NCBI GenBank assembly: GCA_009733775.1
Contig: WOGZ01000560.1
Location: forward strand, 1 to 15,219
Direction: 5' to 3'
DNA: 15,219 nucleotides
From: Alectoria sarmentosa
Taxonomy: Eukaryota; Ascomycota; Lecanoromycetes; Lecanorales; Parmeliaceae
Part shown: positions 1 to 12,418 of the stretch, one piece after another
Layout: every line of letters begins with the position of its first letter
Numbering within the stretch: the stretch's first letter is position 1
Notes under the pieces: generated by a model
Seen by the model: only the letters and a program-made list of their open reading frames with translations
Database searches by the model: none
Told to the model about the DNA's origin: nothing
Position numbers and translations under genes: made by a program

Positions 1-3000
1 TTAACGTTAAAGATTCGAATATAATAACGATAATAAATATAATAATAAAAAACTTGATATAAAAAAACGAAATTAACAATAATTTTGAAATTTAAATATT
101 TTTTAAATAAAATAAAATAAACGAAGCGAATAAACGTGTTTTAAAATTTATATTTACTTTATTTAAATAATTAATATAAATTATATATATATTTACGATC
201 GCAAAAAGTAATTTTTTTAAATTTTATATTAATACTTAACTTTTTAACGTATCGAGACGAAAAAATTTCGCGATTTATATTAATTTAAACGAAAAATATT
301 CGTTTTTGATTTAAATAATAAATTTAAATAACGATCGATAAATTTAACACGTTATTAATTAATTATTTCAATAAATTCGAATTTAAACGATAATCGATAA
401 ATTTAATTTATTATCAATTAATTTATTTTTAATAAATTTTAAAATTAATAGTTTTTAAAAAAATTGCTCGTTTCGATTTAAATAAAAAATTTAATAATAA
501 TTTATATAATTTCGATATATTATTAATTAATTATTTTAATAAATTTTAAAATTAATTATTTTTAACGATTAAAATACATTTATTAATTAATTTTTAATCG
601 AATAAATACGTCGCACGATGAGAATATATATTAATTAAATATAATTTAAAAAATTTAAAAATTACTTTTTTTAATTAACGTGACGTTTTTATTAATTAAA
701 ATGTATAATTTAATTTTCACGATTACGTTTTTAATAAAATTAACGTTTTTAACGAAAATTGAAATTCGTTTAAAATTAACGTTTAAATATATCTCGAATC
801 GAAATTTCGAGATGATATTATCTTATCGATATGATAATAAATTAAATATTTTTTGACGCTTTAAAACTTTTGCGATGTTTTATAATAATATATTTATATA
901 AAATATTTTTATAAAATAAAAATAAAGTTTTATAATTTAAAACGATTTATGAATTAATATATGTAAAATATATCGATAAAATAAATGTTAAATTATTAAA
1001 CAAAATTCGATCGATCGAGTTTATAATTTATTAAAAATAAATAATAAATTATTTAATTAAAATGTTATATAAAATATAAGATTTATTAAATTTATATTCG
1101 ATAATAATCGAATAAAAAAATTAAACGAATTTAATTATTTTAATAATATGTTTTTTATAATCGACGATAAAATTTAATACATTTTATAAATTTTTAACGT
1201 TTCTTCATTTATTATATTTAAAATTATATTTTTTTTATTTAATAAAATATTTTATAATTTAATTTCATTTCTTAATAATAATACGCTTAATTAATAGTTT
1301 ATTAATAATTTATAATTTATAATTGTTAATATCGTTTTCGACGAAAATCGATAATAATTTACTAAATCGAAATTGTGATCGAATATAAAAATCTTTTTAA
1401 AAATTTGAAATTAATTTTAATTATATTATTATAAAAATAAAATACACGTTTTAAATAATTAATATATTTAAATAATAAACGAATTGCTTTATTTTATTAA
1501 AAATCTTAAATAAATTTATGAATTATAAATCATATTTTTTTTAATTAAAGTCGTAATAAAAATATTATATTCGCGATGAAATTATAATAAAATAAAATCG
1601 TTTTTGCGAAAAAATTGTGATTAATAACGTTTATTATAATAAAATTTGAAATTCATTTAAATAAAAATAATAACGTTCGTAATTTTTAAATAAATAATCT
1701 TTTTCGATAATAATTACTTTTTATAAACGTCGAGATTTAAAAATTAATTAAACGAAAATTCGAACATAATTTCATTTAACGCATATTTTAAAAATATTAA
1801 AATAACGTTATTATAAATTATTTAAATAATAAAAATAATAATAAATTAAACATTAACGTTTTTAAACGTAAATATTCAAAATTTTAAAATTATTTTAACG
1901 ATTTAATTAATTCGTTTATTCGAATTATTCGTTTAAAAATAATACGTCGTAAAATATAATAATTTAACATTTAATTATTCGAAAAACACTTTTTATAATT
2001 CATTTAAAAATTTATAATCTCGATTTAATATGATTTGCTTTAATAAATTTTAATCGATTTTTTATAAATAACGTAATAATCGAAAAGCTTAATTTTTAAT
2101 AATAAAAATATTTTATTAAAAATTAAAATAATTTTTCGCGAGAATTTATTAATAATAAATATAATAACATTATAATTTTTTATTAATTTTGATAATGTTA
2201 AATGAAAATTAATAATTAAAATATGATACGATATCGACGACGAAAAAATGAATTATAAAAATTCGTACAATAAATGTTTAAATGTTTAATATAATTAATA
2301 TTAAAAATAATATCGAATATATTCACGAAATAATTTAATAAAATCGCGTATATATTATTAATAAAAGATGTTTTTATAATATTTCGCGAAATTAATATAA
2401 TTAAATTAACTCGAATGAATTATCTCGAAAAAAATTTATATATATAAAAAAAAACGTATAAACGATTTAAAATATAAATATGATTATTAATAAAAGCATC
2501 GATTTTTTAAATGAAATCGTCGTTATTATGAATAAAGAATAATAAATCGATATTTTTATCGATTTTTTCGTTAATATTAAAAATTTTAATTATTTTAAAT
2601 TATATAAAATCTTTTTAATAATCGTTTAAAAATTATTATCATAATTTTGAATTTAATTTTATAAAAGAAATAATAATATAAGCGTAATCGTGTAAAACGT
2701 TAAATTTATCGATATTATCGCGATTTCGAGTTATTATTTAATTAATAACGAGATTCGAAAATTTTAATAAAACGTTAAAAACAATATATTTTTTATTAAA
2801 TTTATAACGAAATTCAATTTTTCGAAATCGTTAAATATATTTCGAAGCTCGAATTAAACGTAAATTTAATTTAATAATCGAAAATGTTAATAATAACGTT
2901 TATTTAACGATTTTAAAAACGAAATTATAATTAATATAAATCACGATTTTAAAAGCGAATTCGATTATATGTTTGATTTTTTATAATATTTACATTATAT

Positions 3001-4223
3001 TAATAATTTCAAATTTCGTTAATTAATATCTGATTTTAATATTCTTAAATAAACGATTTAAAAATAAAATTAATTAAATTTAAAAGCGTTTTAAATAATT
3101 TTTAATAAGTTTTTTTTTGATATAATAAATTATTATATTAAATTCGAATTTATTAACACTTAAATTCACGTAAAATATTATTTTATTATTAAAATATATT
3201 AAAAATAACGACGTTAATAAAGTTTTTTATAATATTTAAAATGTTATCGCTTTTATTTAAATAAACGTATAAAAAATTAAACGAAATGCGAATTTCTTTC
3301 GTTTTTATTTAAATCTTAATAAAATAATCAACATTATAATTTTTCGATCTTAAAAAGATTTTATTATAATAATATAATTGACGATATAATTTTATAATTA
3401 TTTTATTATTTTCAAATAAATTTTTAATTTAATAAGAATTTTTGAAAATAAAAATTTAAAAATTGTTTATAATTTATTTTTAATCGTTTATAATTTTAAT
3501 AAATTAACTTTTTATTCGAATAATTGAATCGAAAAATAATCGAGAAAAATTTTATTAAAATTAATTAAAATTTTTAATTTAATAAAGAGATTAAAAATTT
3601 ATCATAAATGATTAAAATGCTTTATTAAGATTTTTGAATATATAACGATATCGTTAACGTATATTTATATAAACTTTTAAAATTTTTAAAATAATTTATT
3701 TATTTGTCTTTATACATAAATCGACGAATTTTTATAATTTATAATTATTACGTTAAAAGTTTTTTGATCGCGATGATTTATTATAATAAATTTATAATAA
3801 TTATTTAAATGTATTCGTTATTAATAAAAGAAGTTTACGTAATCGATAACGTTAAAAAAATGATAATTTTTTATTAAAATTATTAAATTTAATTAAAAAG
3901 ATAAAAAATAAAAGTTCGTTTAAATAATAATATTTAAATTTTAAATATCGATAATAATTCGTTTTTTTCGAGAATCATTAAATATAATTTTATATATAAC
4001 GAAAATTAAAAAATTAAACGAAATTGTTTCGTTAATTTAATTTAATTTATTTTAATTATATACTTTATTAAAAGTTTTATCGATAACGATTTTATTTTCG
4101 ATATTAAAAAAATATATTTTTATTATTTTAAGAATTTGCTTTTCTCAATTAAATTTTAATAAAATGCGTATTTATTTTTATTTTAATAATTCAACAAATT
4201 CGTTTTTTTATTATAAAATAAAA
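1..4223. other. Gene-free AT-rich block with RIP-like composition
   Basis: I see no gene here. Stop codons, mostly TAA, interrupt all frames every few codons and no protein motif could be recognised on either strand in the parts I translated. In the first 60 bases there are 4 C, 5 G and 3 CpG, so most remaining C and G are paired in CpG. The block is probably mutated repeat DNA of unknown identity. Short G+C-containing palindromes occur, such as TCGATCGATCGA near 1008-1019, but none can be given a function. A heavily mutated element beyond recognition by eye remains possible. Confidence 0.75.
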
Positions 4224-4255
4224 AATTCGTTAATTAAATATTTAATTAACGAATT
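4224..4255. repeat. 32-bp perfect palindrome
   Basis: The left half AATTCGTTAATTAAAT is followed directly by its exact reverse complement, with no spacer. The match stops on both sides (A at 4223, A at 4256). Such a sequence can form a cruciform in DNA or a 16-bp hairpin in RNA. No coding context surrounds it. It may be a remnant of a terminal inverted repeat junction or a chance product of AT-rich decay. Confidence 0.9.
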
Positions 4256-5423
4256 ATTATTATAAATCGTAATTTCGTTAAATAAAATAAAATCGATAAT
4301 AAAAATAATAACGATTATTTTCGAAATTAAAAAACTTATAAAAATAAAATCTTTTATAAAAATTTCGAACGTCGTTAATAATATAAATATAATAATGATT
4401 TTTATAATTATAAAAACGAATATAATAAACGAAATCGATATTAAAAATATTATTATCGTAATTAATAAAATAATAACGAACGTCGTAATAAATTTATTAA
4501 AAATTCGTTTGATTTAATTTTTTTAATGTTTATGCTTAAATCGACGATTAATAAATTCGATAACGTTTTTTTATTCATTAATAATGTGATAATAATTATC
4601 GAAATCAATTTTTTACACGATGTTTAAACGAAATTTTTTAAATATTTTGATAATTTGATTTGATTCATTTTTTATTAATATTGTTATTATTAGTATATCG
4701 ACGAAATATATATAAAAAATTAAATTTATTTATTTTGATTTAAAAAAAAAATCACGATTTAATAAAAAGATTAAATAATGCATTAATATTTATATTTGCG
4801 AATGAAATGAAATTATAATAAATTATTTTATATATATAAAATGCGTAACGACACGATTTGCTTTAATATAAATTTTTATTAATATTAAAATTTAATAATT
4901 ATTAATTAAAATAATCGATTAAGAAATAAAAATATCGATTTTTTTTAACATTATAATATTTCCATTAATGAAAATATTTATTTTAAAATCGTCGATAATA
5001 TAATTTTTTTTTAATAACGTTATAATTATAATATTTTTATTAAAAAAATAAAAAAACGTGATCACGTATTTCGATAATTAATATTTATTAAATTGTATTT
5101 TTCACATTATAATAAAATTGATTATGTTTTTAATTAATAAATTAAAATTAAATTTAATAAATTAAACACGATTTATTAACGTCATAAAACATTTTATATT
5201 GAAATATTTTATTTTAATTTTTTTATCAAACAATAACTTGAGCTCGATTATCGCATAATAATAATTACGAAAAATATATTTCATATTAACTTTTCGAATA
5301 AAGTCAACGAATAATTTGATGATTTTTTTTTTTATTAATAAAAGTTTCGTATTTAAATTTAATAATGTGAGCGAAACGAAATATTTTAATATCGTTTTTA
5401 ATAATGCTTATAAATTTTTTTTT
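4256..5423. other. Gene-free AT-rich stretch
   Basis: No gene was recognised. One frame on the + strand is free of stops from 4266 to 4514 (83 codons). Its translation is almost only Ile, Lys and Asn with no motif, and a stretch of this length is expected now and then by chance in 15 kb of such DNA. A 12-bp palindrome ACGTGATCACGT lies at 5056-5067. In this part TpG appears more common than CpA: 4801-4860 has 4 TpG and 1 CpA. Confidence 0.7.
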
Positions 5424-5545
5424 TAAAATAATAAAAATTTCGTTTTCATTTTTGATAATGCTCGCGAAAAAAAAATTTAAAATAATAAAAATTTCGTTTT
5501 TATTAAAAAAAATTTCTAAGATAATAAGAATTTCATTTTTAATTT
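5424..5545. repeat. Degenerate repeat cluster, three copies of about 28 bp
   Basis: A motif reading approximately TAAAATAATAAAAATTTCG followed by TTTTYATT begins near 5424 and again near 5478. A more diverged copy begins near 5518. The copies are separated by A- or T-runs, with spacings of about 54 and 40 bp. An open frame at 5404-5601 spans the cluster. Its protein is a low-complexity Lys/Ile/Phe/Leu string that simply mirrors the repeats, so I do not call it a gene. Either a decayed minisatellite or replication slippage could explain it. Confidence 0.6.
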
Positions 5546-6396
5546 TAATAACGAAAATGTTATTTTCGTTTTTGATATTGAAAAAAAAAAAATTTCGATA
5601 AAAAAATGTATTTCGATAATAAATAAATTCGTTTTTTTAATTAACGAATAATTTAAATATACGAATCTCGTAATATAATGATTTATATTTAAATATCAAA
5701 ATAATAATAAAGTTTATTTTTAAATAAAAAGATATTATAATAACGATAATATTAATTATTAATTATTAAAATCAAGATTTTATCAACAATAACGATAAAT
5801 AAATATTTTACGATTTTTATGAAATATTTTTCGATTTCATTTTTTTATCGTGAATAATAATACTTTAAATTTTCGTTAATATAATAATTTTCATTTTTTT
5901 AATAAAAATTCTCATTTTATAAAGTGAAATTAAATTCGAAGTTATCGTTTAATAATATTAATGTTTTTTTTTTATTAATTTGATAAACAATTTTTTATTA
6001 TCGTAAAAGTTTATTACGATTAAAAAATTTAACGTTTAATTTATTTGAAATTTTTATATTGTTGTTTTTTTAATGAAGATTTTATTAATTCGAAAATTAA
6101 ATTATCGAATTTAACGAATTTACGTTTTTTTTTGTAATTTATAAAAATAATCGAATAATTAATAATATAAAATTTGTTTATTAAGAATTTAAAAAAATTT
6201 ATTATTAATAAAATTAATAAAATAATTAATTAATTAAATTGTTTTCATAATTATTATATTTCGACCAAATTTTTTAATAAAATTATTATTAATAATACGA
6301 TAAAAAAAACGATAATTTAATAAATTCATTTTAACGAAAATTATTATTTATATATTAATTAAATTGCTTTGATAGCGTCGACGTTTTTTTATTAAT
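5546..6396. other. Gene-free AT-rich stretch
   Basis: No open frame of note, RNA gene or recognisable motif was found. The composition is as in the rest of the left part: long A and T runs with C and G mainly in CpG. Confidence 0.65.
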
Positions 6397-6456
6397 ATAA
6401 AATTATTAATTATAAAATTATTAATTATAAAATTATTAATTATAAAATTATTAATT
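6397..6456. repeat. Minisatellite, four perfect copies of a 15-bp unit
   Basis: The unit ATAAAATTATTAATT is repeated head to tail four times without a mismatch (6397, 6412, 6427, 6442). After that the array breaks off into ATAATTTT. Perfect identity among the copies contrasts with the heavily mutated surroundings. The unit contains no C or G, so RIP cannot alter it. Its perfection therefore need not mean that the array is young. No function is visible. Confidence 0.95.
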
Positions 6457-7959
6457 ATAATTTTATTATCATATCATTTTATATTAAATATTTGATTTAA
6501 TATTTAATTAATCGAAAAATTGATTTAACGTAATCGAGAATATTGATTCGAAAATATTTCGTCGAAATTTCAACGAGAAATTGTTTTATGTTATTATTAA
6601 TTAATTATAAATAAAAATAAATTTTATTATCTTTATATATTTTAAAATACTTTAAACGTAAAAACGTGACGATTTATCGTTTATAATAAATCGCTCGATT
6701 TATAAATGTTATACGATAATAATAATTCGCTTCTTAAAAGGTTTTATTAAAAAATTAAATCAAATTTTTAAAAAAATTATTTTTAATAATATTTTTTCGA
6801 AATCGATAAATTTAATTAAATATTAAATAAAGATTTCGTTATAAAAGTATATTAATAAAACTTCTCGAATTCTATTATTATCTTTAATAATAATAATATT
6901 TTTTAAACGATTTATAAAAGTATAACGTTTTTATAAAAAAATGTAACGATTTAAATTAATAATAAATTTTTCGCCTTTAAAAACAAAATCGAAAAATTCG
7001 ATATCGTCGAATTTTAATTATAATAAAGAATTATTTTTATTATTAATATCATCGTTTTTAAATAAATTCGAATTTTTTAACGAATTAAAAGATTTTTATT
7101 ATGAAAAATTATTATAAACGTATTAAATAACAATAATTATAATAACGATTATTATAATAATTTATATTTGAAAATCGTATAAATTTATTCGATTAATAAA
7201 ATTAATAAAATAAAAATATATTATTTCGTTTGCGAACGTTATTTTTATAATTAAATTATTATCTTTTATAAAATTTAAAATCGACGATTTAAAAAAAATG
7301 ATTATCGATAAATTATTAAAAATAACATTTATCAACGACGAATTTTATAATTAATGTAATAATCGAATATTTTATTTAAGCTTCGTTAAAATAACACGCA
7401 AAAAAGATTTATTAATTATTTAATCGAATAATTAATTACGAGCTTTTATTAATTTAAATTTTGATTTAATATAATTATTTATTAACGAGATTTCTTTGTT
7501 AATTTAAAACGATTAAAAAATTTTAATAATAATGTTAAAAATTGTATATTAAATTTAAATAACATTTAATGTGATTTAAATAAAATATTAATTATGTTAT
7601 ATTATAAATGCATATTAATATTAAAAAATATATAAACGTTAAAACTCGACGTTAACGCGTTATTAATATTAAATGCGTTAAATTATATTAAATTTAATCG
7701 AATTAAAAATCGAAAAATCGTATTAAAAAAATAAATTAAAAAATAAATCAAAATTATAATAAATAATGTGCTTAAATAATAATCGAATATTTTTATTAAA
7801 TAAATTTATATAAACGTGATCGTTATTGAGAAATTCGTATAATTAAAAAAATAACATTAATATTTCGCGAGTAATTAAACTAATAATAATAATAAAAAAA
7901 TATATTTTATCACGACGTTAACGAGTGTCGAAATTAATAAAAAAAATAAAAATTATTAA
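6457..7959. other. Gene-free AT-rich stretch
   Basis: No gene was recognised. Some short translations on the + strand (for example around 7330-7520) look slightly more protein-like than the rest, but stops and the lack of any known motif prevent a call. This may be one or more old mobile elements mutated beyond recognition. Confidence 0.6.
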
Positions 7960-8167
7960 AAAGATTGTTATAAGAAAAGTGAAAAGATGTTAAGAATAAT
8001 TTTTCAAAATAAAAAACATTTATTTCGCGTTATTTGACAAAATAATAAAATCGATAATTTAAAATTCGAAAAATAATAGCTCGAAAAATTCGAAAAACGT
8101 TATTTAATAATTAACGACGTTATTACGTTAACGATTAAAAAAATATTATTAAATAAACAATTATTTT
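7960..8167 (+). pseudogene. Weak coding-like relict, unidentified
   Basis: I do not recognise this. One + strand frame (codons starting at 7960) reads through a charged, Lys/Glu/Arg-rich translation with only three internal stops before its end. Those stops are TGA at 8035 and TAA-TAG at 8074-8079. It includes the segments KKSEKMLRIIFQNKKHLFRV and LEKFEKRYLIINDVITLTIK. Another frame continues at about 8178-8234 with the segment TKRKNLSSEELKN, which would need one indel. The mix of residues is richer than the Ile/Asn/Lys noise elsewhere. No family could be assigned, and chance is a real alternative. Confidence 0.2.
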
Positions 8168-9162
8168 AAATGCATTTAAATACGATTTTAAAAATTATTT
8201 TAATAATATAACGAAACGAAAGAATTTGTCGAGCGAAGAATTGAAAAATTAATAAATTATAATGTTTTTTAATTAATATTTATCGAATTGAAACGATAAA
8301 TTAATTATCGAAGTTTGATATTTATTAAATAAAAAAATAATGTTAATAAAATAATATTAATGTTATTATTATTTATTACGAGCAATAATCTTTTTAAAAA
8401 TATATAATTTAAATTAAATTCTTTTTAATTAAAGAATTTATTTATTAAAATATATGCATTATCAAATTTAATTGTTTAACGATTTTTTAATTTTGATAAA
8501 ATCTTTTTGCCTTTTAATAATCGTATATAAATTTTTCAATTTTAAATAATTTTATAATTTAATAATTAATGTAAGAAAATTGCATTTAAAGATTATTATA
8601 ATATAATTATTTATTTTAATTTTTTTATAACGATGTTATAATAAAATATAATTTCTTTTATTTCGTAAACGCTAAAATTATTTATTAATAAAAATGTGAA
8701 ACGCTTTATAAAATTATTAAATTAACGAAAATATTTCTTTATAATATTATTAATCATTTAAATTATAATATTATATTTTTAAAAAAATTCAAAAATTTTC
8801 AAATCGTGAATATTTATTATTCGAAAATATAATAATCGAATAATTTTATATATATAAAAGAAATATATATAAATAAAATATTTTTTAAAAGCGAAATAAT
8901 TTGAAAATTATTGATAAATTAAATAAAAAGTTTTCGAGATTTTAAAATATTATAAATTAATGCAATTATAATACGTATTTATTTTATTTTTTAATTATTT
9001 ACACGCTTTATATTAAATTTTTTATCAAATATCATTTTTTAAAAATAATTCGTTTCGTTTAAATTAAAATAATTTTTAAAATCGTATAATTATTAATGTC
9101 GCGAATTATAATTATAATTTTAATAATATATTCGTTATAATTAATAAACGCAATTTCGTTAT
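8168..9162. other. Gene-free AT-rich stretch
   Basis: Beyond the possible tail of the weak relict noted at 7960-8167, no open frame or motif was found up to the start of the 626-bp tandem repeat. Confidence 0.6.
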
Positions 9163-9790
9163 ATTTATTATAAACGTATTTTATATTTTTAATAAAATTA
9201 ATTTCTTTTTAATATCACATTTTTTTAACATTATTCGATTGAATTTAACGTAACTTAATAAAAACATTTATTTTTATATAAATATATTTTTTTTATATAC
9301 ATATTTTCTTTCCATTTCATTATTTTATTTATTATATTTATATAATATAATTTTATATTAATTTTAACATTATAATTAAGTTATTACATTTATTTTATTC
9401 GAATTAATAAACGAATTTAAGAAATTTATTAATAAAGGCTTTAATAAAAAATCAAATTGAATTATCATATTTTTAAGTAAATTTATTATATAAATAATTT
9501 GTTATAAAAAGTATTAAATGAGATAACGTAACGATTTTGTTAATTAATAAACGAGAAAAAAAATAAAAACATTAAATTATTTATATGATTAACGAATTAT
9601 AAAAAAATTATTATTTATTATTTAAATATTTTAAATTAAAATAATATCGATTATATTATTCGAAAAATTATTATTAAAGATATTTAAATTTTTCACGACA
9701 TTATTATTAAACAAAAAATCACGATTTTATAATCTTTTAAAATTTATTTTTTTCATTTCGCATTATTAAATTTTTTCGCACGAAATTAAT
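9163..9790. repeat. Tandem repeat, copy 1 (unit about 626 bp)
   Basis: From about 9163 this stretch matches the next 626 bp almost base for base at its ends. A shared anchor, CGTATTTTATATTTTTAATA, starts at 9175 here and at 9803 in the second copy, an offset of 628. Another, the CGCATTAT anchor near the right end, is at 9759 and 10383, an offset of 624. Most base differences at the ends are C/T or G/A, for example AATATCACA against AACATCACA. The middle third is more diverged. No coding capacity is evident. It could be a decayed LTR or a non-coding satellite-like unit. Confidence 0.9.
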
Positions 9791-10430
9791 AATTATTATA
9801 AGCGTATTTTATATTTTTAATAAAGCTAATTTTTTTTAACATCACATTTTTTTAACATTATTCGATTAAGCTTAACGTGACTTAATAAAAACATTTATTT
9901 TTATATAAATGTTTTTTTTATATATATATTTCCTTCTCATTTAATTATTTTATTTAATATATTTATATAATATAATTTTATATTGATTTTAACATTATAA
10001 TTAAATTATCTTATTTATTTCATTTATATTAATTAACGAATTTAAAGAATTATGTTAATAAAGACTTTATTAAAACATAAAAATTATTGAGATATCGTAT
10101 TTTTAAATTAAATCATTTACGATAATTAAAATTTGAATAATTCGTATCGAGATAACGATTCGCCTTATTAATAATAACGAATATAAAAAAAATATTAAAA
10201 CATTCGTTTAATTAACGAATCGAAAGAAAAAATTATATATTATTTTTATATAATTCAAATTAAAACAATATCGATTATATCGTTCGAAAAATTATTATTA
10301 AAGATATTCAAATTTTTCACGATATTATTATCGAATAAAAAATTACGATTTTATAATCTTTTAAAATTTTCTTTCTTTATTTCGCATTATCAAATTTTTT
10401 CGCATAAAATCGATAATAATATAATAAATA
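9791..10430. repeat. Tandem repeat, copy 2 (unit about 626 bp)
   Basis: This is the second head-to-tail copy of the unit described at 9163-9790. Both copies carry the block TCACATTTTTTTAACATTAT and, further on, a shared block ending TTATAATCTTTTAAAATTT. Similarity fades after about 10410-10430, so no full third copy follows. The array lies about 0.6 kb upstream of the Gag remnant of the gypsy element. An origin as a duplicated LTR of that element, or of a relative, is therefore possible. LTR ends, a primer-binding site and a target-site duplication could not be identified. Confidence 0.9.
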
Positions 10431-11041
10431 TTCTTTACATAAATAACGAAATTAAAAAAACGTTATTCAATTAACATATTATTTTCACGAAAATTTAATA
10501 AATAAATAAACGATTAAATAATATTCTTTATTGTTTTTTATATATTAAAATCAAATTTTTTTATTATACGAAAATTATCAAATATATTAAATAAGAAATA
10601 TTAACACTCTTTTTTGTTATAATATTTTTTAACATTATATTTTTCGAAATATTTCAATCTCTCTTCTTTTTTTTCTCTTTTATTTTTTTTTATCAATAAT
10701 TTTTATCGAAATAAAATAAATAAATCACATTTAAGGTTTTTTAAATAAAATTAAATCACGTCGTATTTCAATTATATTTAAAAATTTCGAAGATTTTTCT
10801 CAACATTATAAATCAAATTTATAATATATTTTTATTAATGAATAATTATTACATTGAGCGAAAATTGCATTTAAAAAGTTTTTTGATATATTGAATCAAT
10901 TTCATTTTAAATGAAACGATTTTCGCGAATTTTCATCTTATTTTTATAAGATTATTATCGACAAAGACGAGATCATAAATTTTTTATATTAATTTAAATT
11001 TATGATTTAACAATCGAATAATATCGCTTATAATTAATAAA
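10431..11041. other. Non-coding leader upstream of the gypsy Gag
   Basis: No gene was found. A pyrimidine-rich tract with CTCTC and CTTCT blocks lies at about 10658-10690. CpA is retained while TpG is rare: 10621-10680 has 2 CpA and no TpG. By position this may be the 5' LTR or untranslated leader of the retrotransposon. No LTR boundary or tRNA primer-binding site can be recognised after the mutations. Confidence 0.5.
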
Positions 11042-11992
11042 AGCAAATAACATAATTATAACGAAAAATTAATGCAATAAAATTTTAATTATTAAAAAAG
11101 ATTTAAAAAAGGATTCAAAAAACGAACTTTTTTATAATAAATTTAAAAATCGATTTATATCGAAAAAAAACAAGTTTTTCAAAATATTTAATTTTTTATT
11201 TTTACGAATGAAAAGAATTTTATATAAAACGATTAATTTTTCAAAATAAATCACAAATTTATTATCAATTATAATTAATATTTTATTGTTGAATTTAAAT
11301 TAATTTATGTTATTTTTAAATTAAAAGAAAAAGTTTCAAAATAAATTATAAAACGTCGATTAAGAAATTATTCAAATTTATATCAATTTTATAAAGAAAT
11401 AATGAATAATTTAATCGATATTTACGAAAATTTTAATCGATAAAACAATGCGAAACGATAATATAATTCACTTTAATAAAATATTATATCTTTTATAAAG
11501 TTTTACGTTAATTTTATTTGATTAAATTAAATTATTAATAAAGATAAAAATAATATAATATAACACTTACGCTTAAAAATTCGTAAAGGTTTACGAAAAA
11601 ATTAAAACGTATACGAAAATTTCAACGAGTTGATATTTATTAAAAAGTATTTACGAAAATTAAATAATATTCAACGTGCTAAATATGAAAAAAAGTTTAA
11701 AACATTCACATTTAAAATTGCATTTTTAATAAAAAAATTAATTATTTCAATAACGAGAATCATTCGCATTATAATAACATTTATAAAAATTATTATATCG
11801 ATTTCATTTATCAAAATTAAAGTCGAAATCGATATTAAAAAACTTATATATTATAATTATAATTAAATTAAACACATTAAACGTGATTGCTTTTAATCGA
11901 ATAAAAAAATTATTCGAATATATATTATAAAAATGAATAATAACGACGACGATAATTTAAAAAATTCTTCAAATAATTCGAAAAAAGATTAA
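11042..11992 (+). pseudogene. Gag (capsid and nucleocapsid) remnant of gypsy element
   Basis: Gag forms the virus-like particle and binds the element RNA. The translation in phase 2 shows the capsid-like pattern of fungal gypsy Gag: IIKRRLRNYSN, then EIMNNLIDIYENFNR (about 11396-11440), SFIKFYVNF, and YLRKLNNIQRAKYEKKF (from about 11645). A Ser/Thr-type linker, now Ile-rich, follows. The nucleocapsid zinc knuckle is at 11849-11890 with CX2CX4HX4C spacing. Both first cysteines are now Tyr (TAT), while the His at 11873-11875 and the last Cys at 11888-11890 survive. An acidic Asn/Asp/Ser linker follows (about 11933-11989) and a TAA at 11990. The N-terminus is uncertain because no start codon can be trusted. 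The 11630-11866 open frame is just an unbroken piece of this Gag. Confidence 0.88.
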
Positions 11993-12418
11993 TCTTTTTC
12001 AAAATCACGATAAGAGATAATACGAACGTGTGTTTAATAAATATTTTAAATAATTTCTTAACACGACGTTTCTTTCGAATAACAATTACGTTATTATCAC
12101 AAAATCGATAAATAATATTTACGAATTCTTTTATAAATTGCGAATGCATCGAAATTTATATCGTTATTAATAAAATCATTATATTTAAAATATATAAACG
12201 CTTATAAATTAAGTTTTATTTTATTTTTCAAATTAAAATCATTATAAGATTATAATAAGCGATTGTTTAAACAATTTATCACTTACTATCTTTTATTTAC
12301 TTTAAATATACACGATTATAAAAAAAAATCTTGCCCTATTTTTATCGCTTCGTTAAAATAATACGATTTAATTTTCAAAAAATCATGAATAAACAAGTAT
12401 AAAATCGTACTCGATATG
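11993..12418 (+). pseudogene. Aspartic protease remnant of gypsy polyprotein
   Basis: The retropepsin-type protease cleaves Gag-Pol. It lies in phase 2, the same frame as Gag. The C-terminal signature is clear at 12362-12418: YDLIFKKS, a TGA stop where the family has Trp, then INKYKIVLDM. This corresponds to the family's conserved Y-D-(L/I)-I-x-G-x-P-W segment. A candidate active site is at 12140-12160 (AlaAsnAlaSerLysPheIle), with the catalytic Asp replaced by Asn (AAT 12143-12145). The match to the D-(S/T)-G consensus is imperfect, so this part is tentative. The part before 12130 is probably linker. An open frame on the - strand over 11925-12149 is only antisense to this region. Confidence 0.75.

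Noticed and set aside
4266..4514. 83-codon stop-free stretch
   Set aside because: Its composition is only Ile, Lys, Asn and Val with no motif. A few such stretches are expected by chance across six frames at this base composition.
5404..5601. Open frame of 65 codons on the + strand
   Set aside because: It is low-complexity Lys/Ile/Phe/Leu that follows a degenerate DNA repeat and A/T runs. There is no motif and no support for a gene.
11980..11992. Possible programmed -1 frameshift between Gag and Pol
   Set aside because: The protease signature at 12362-12418 is in the same phase as Gag, so no shift is needed there. The A-run does not form a convincing in-phase slippery heptamer.
11925..12149. 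Open frame of 74 codons on the - strand
   Set aside because: It is antisense to the Gag linker and protease of the gypsy element. The + strand reading explains the region with known motifs and the correct domain order.
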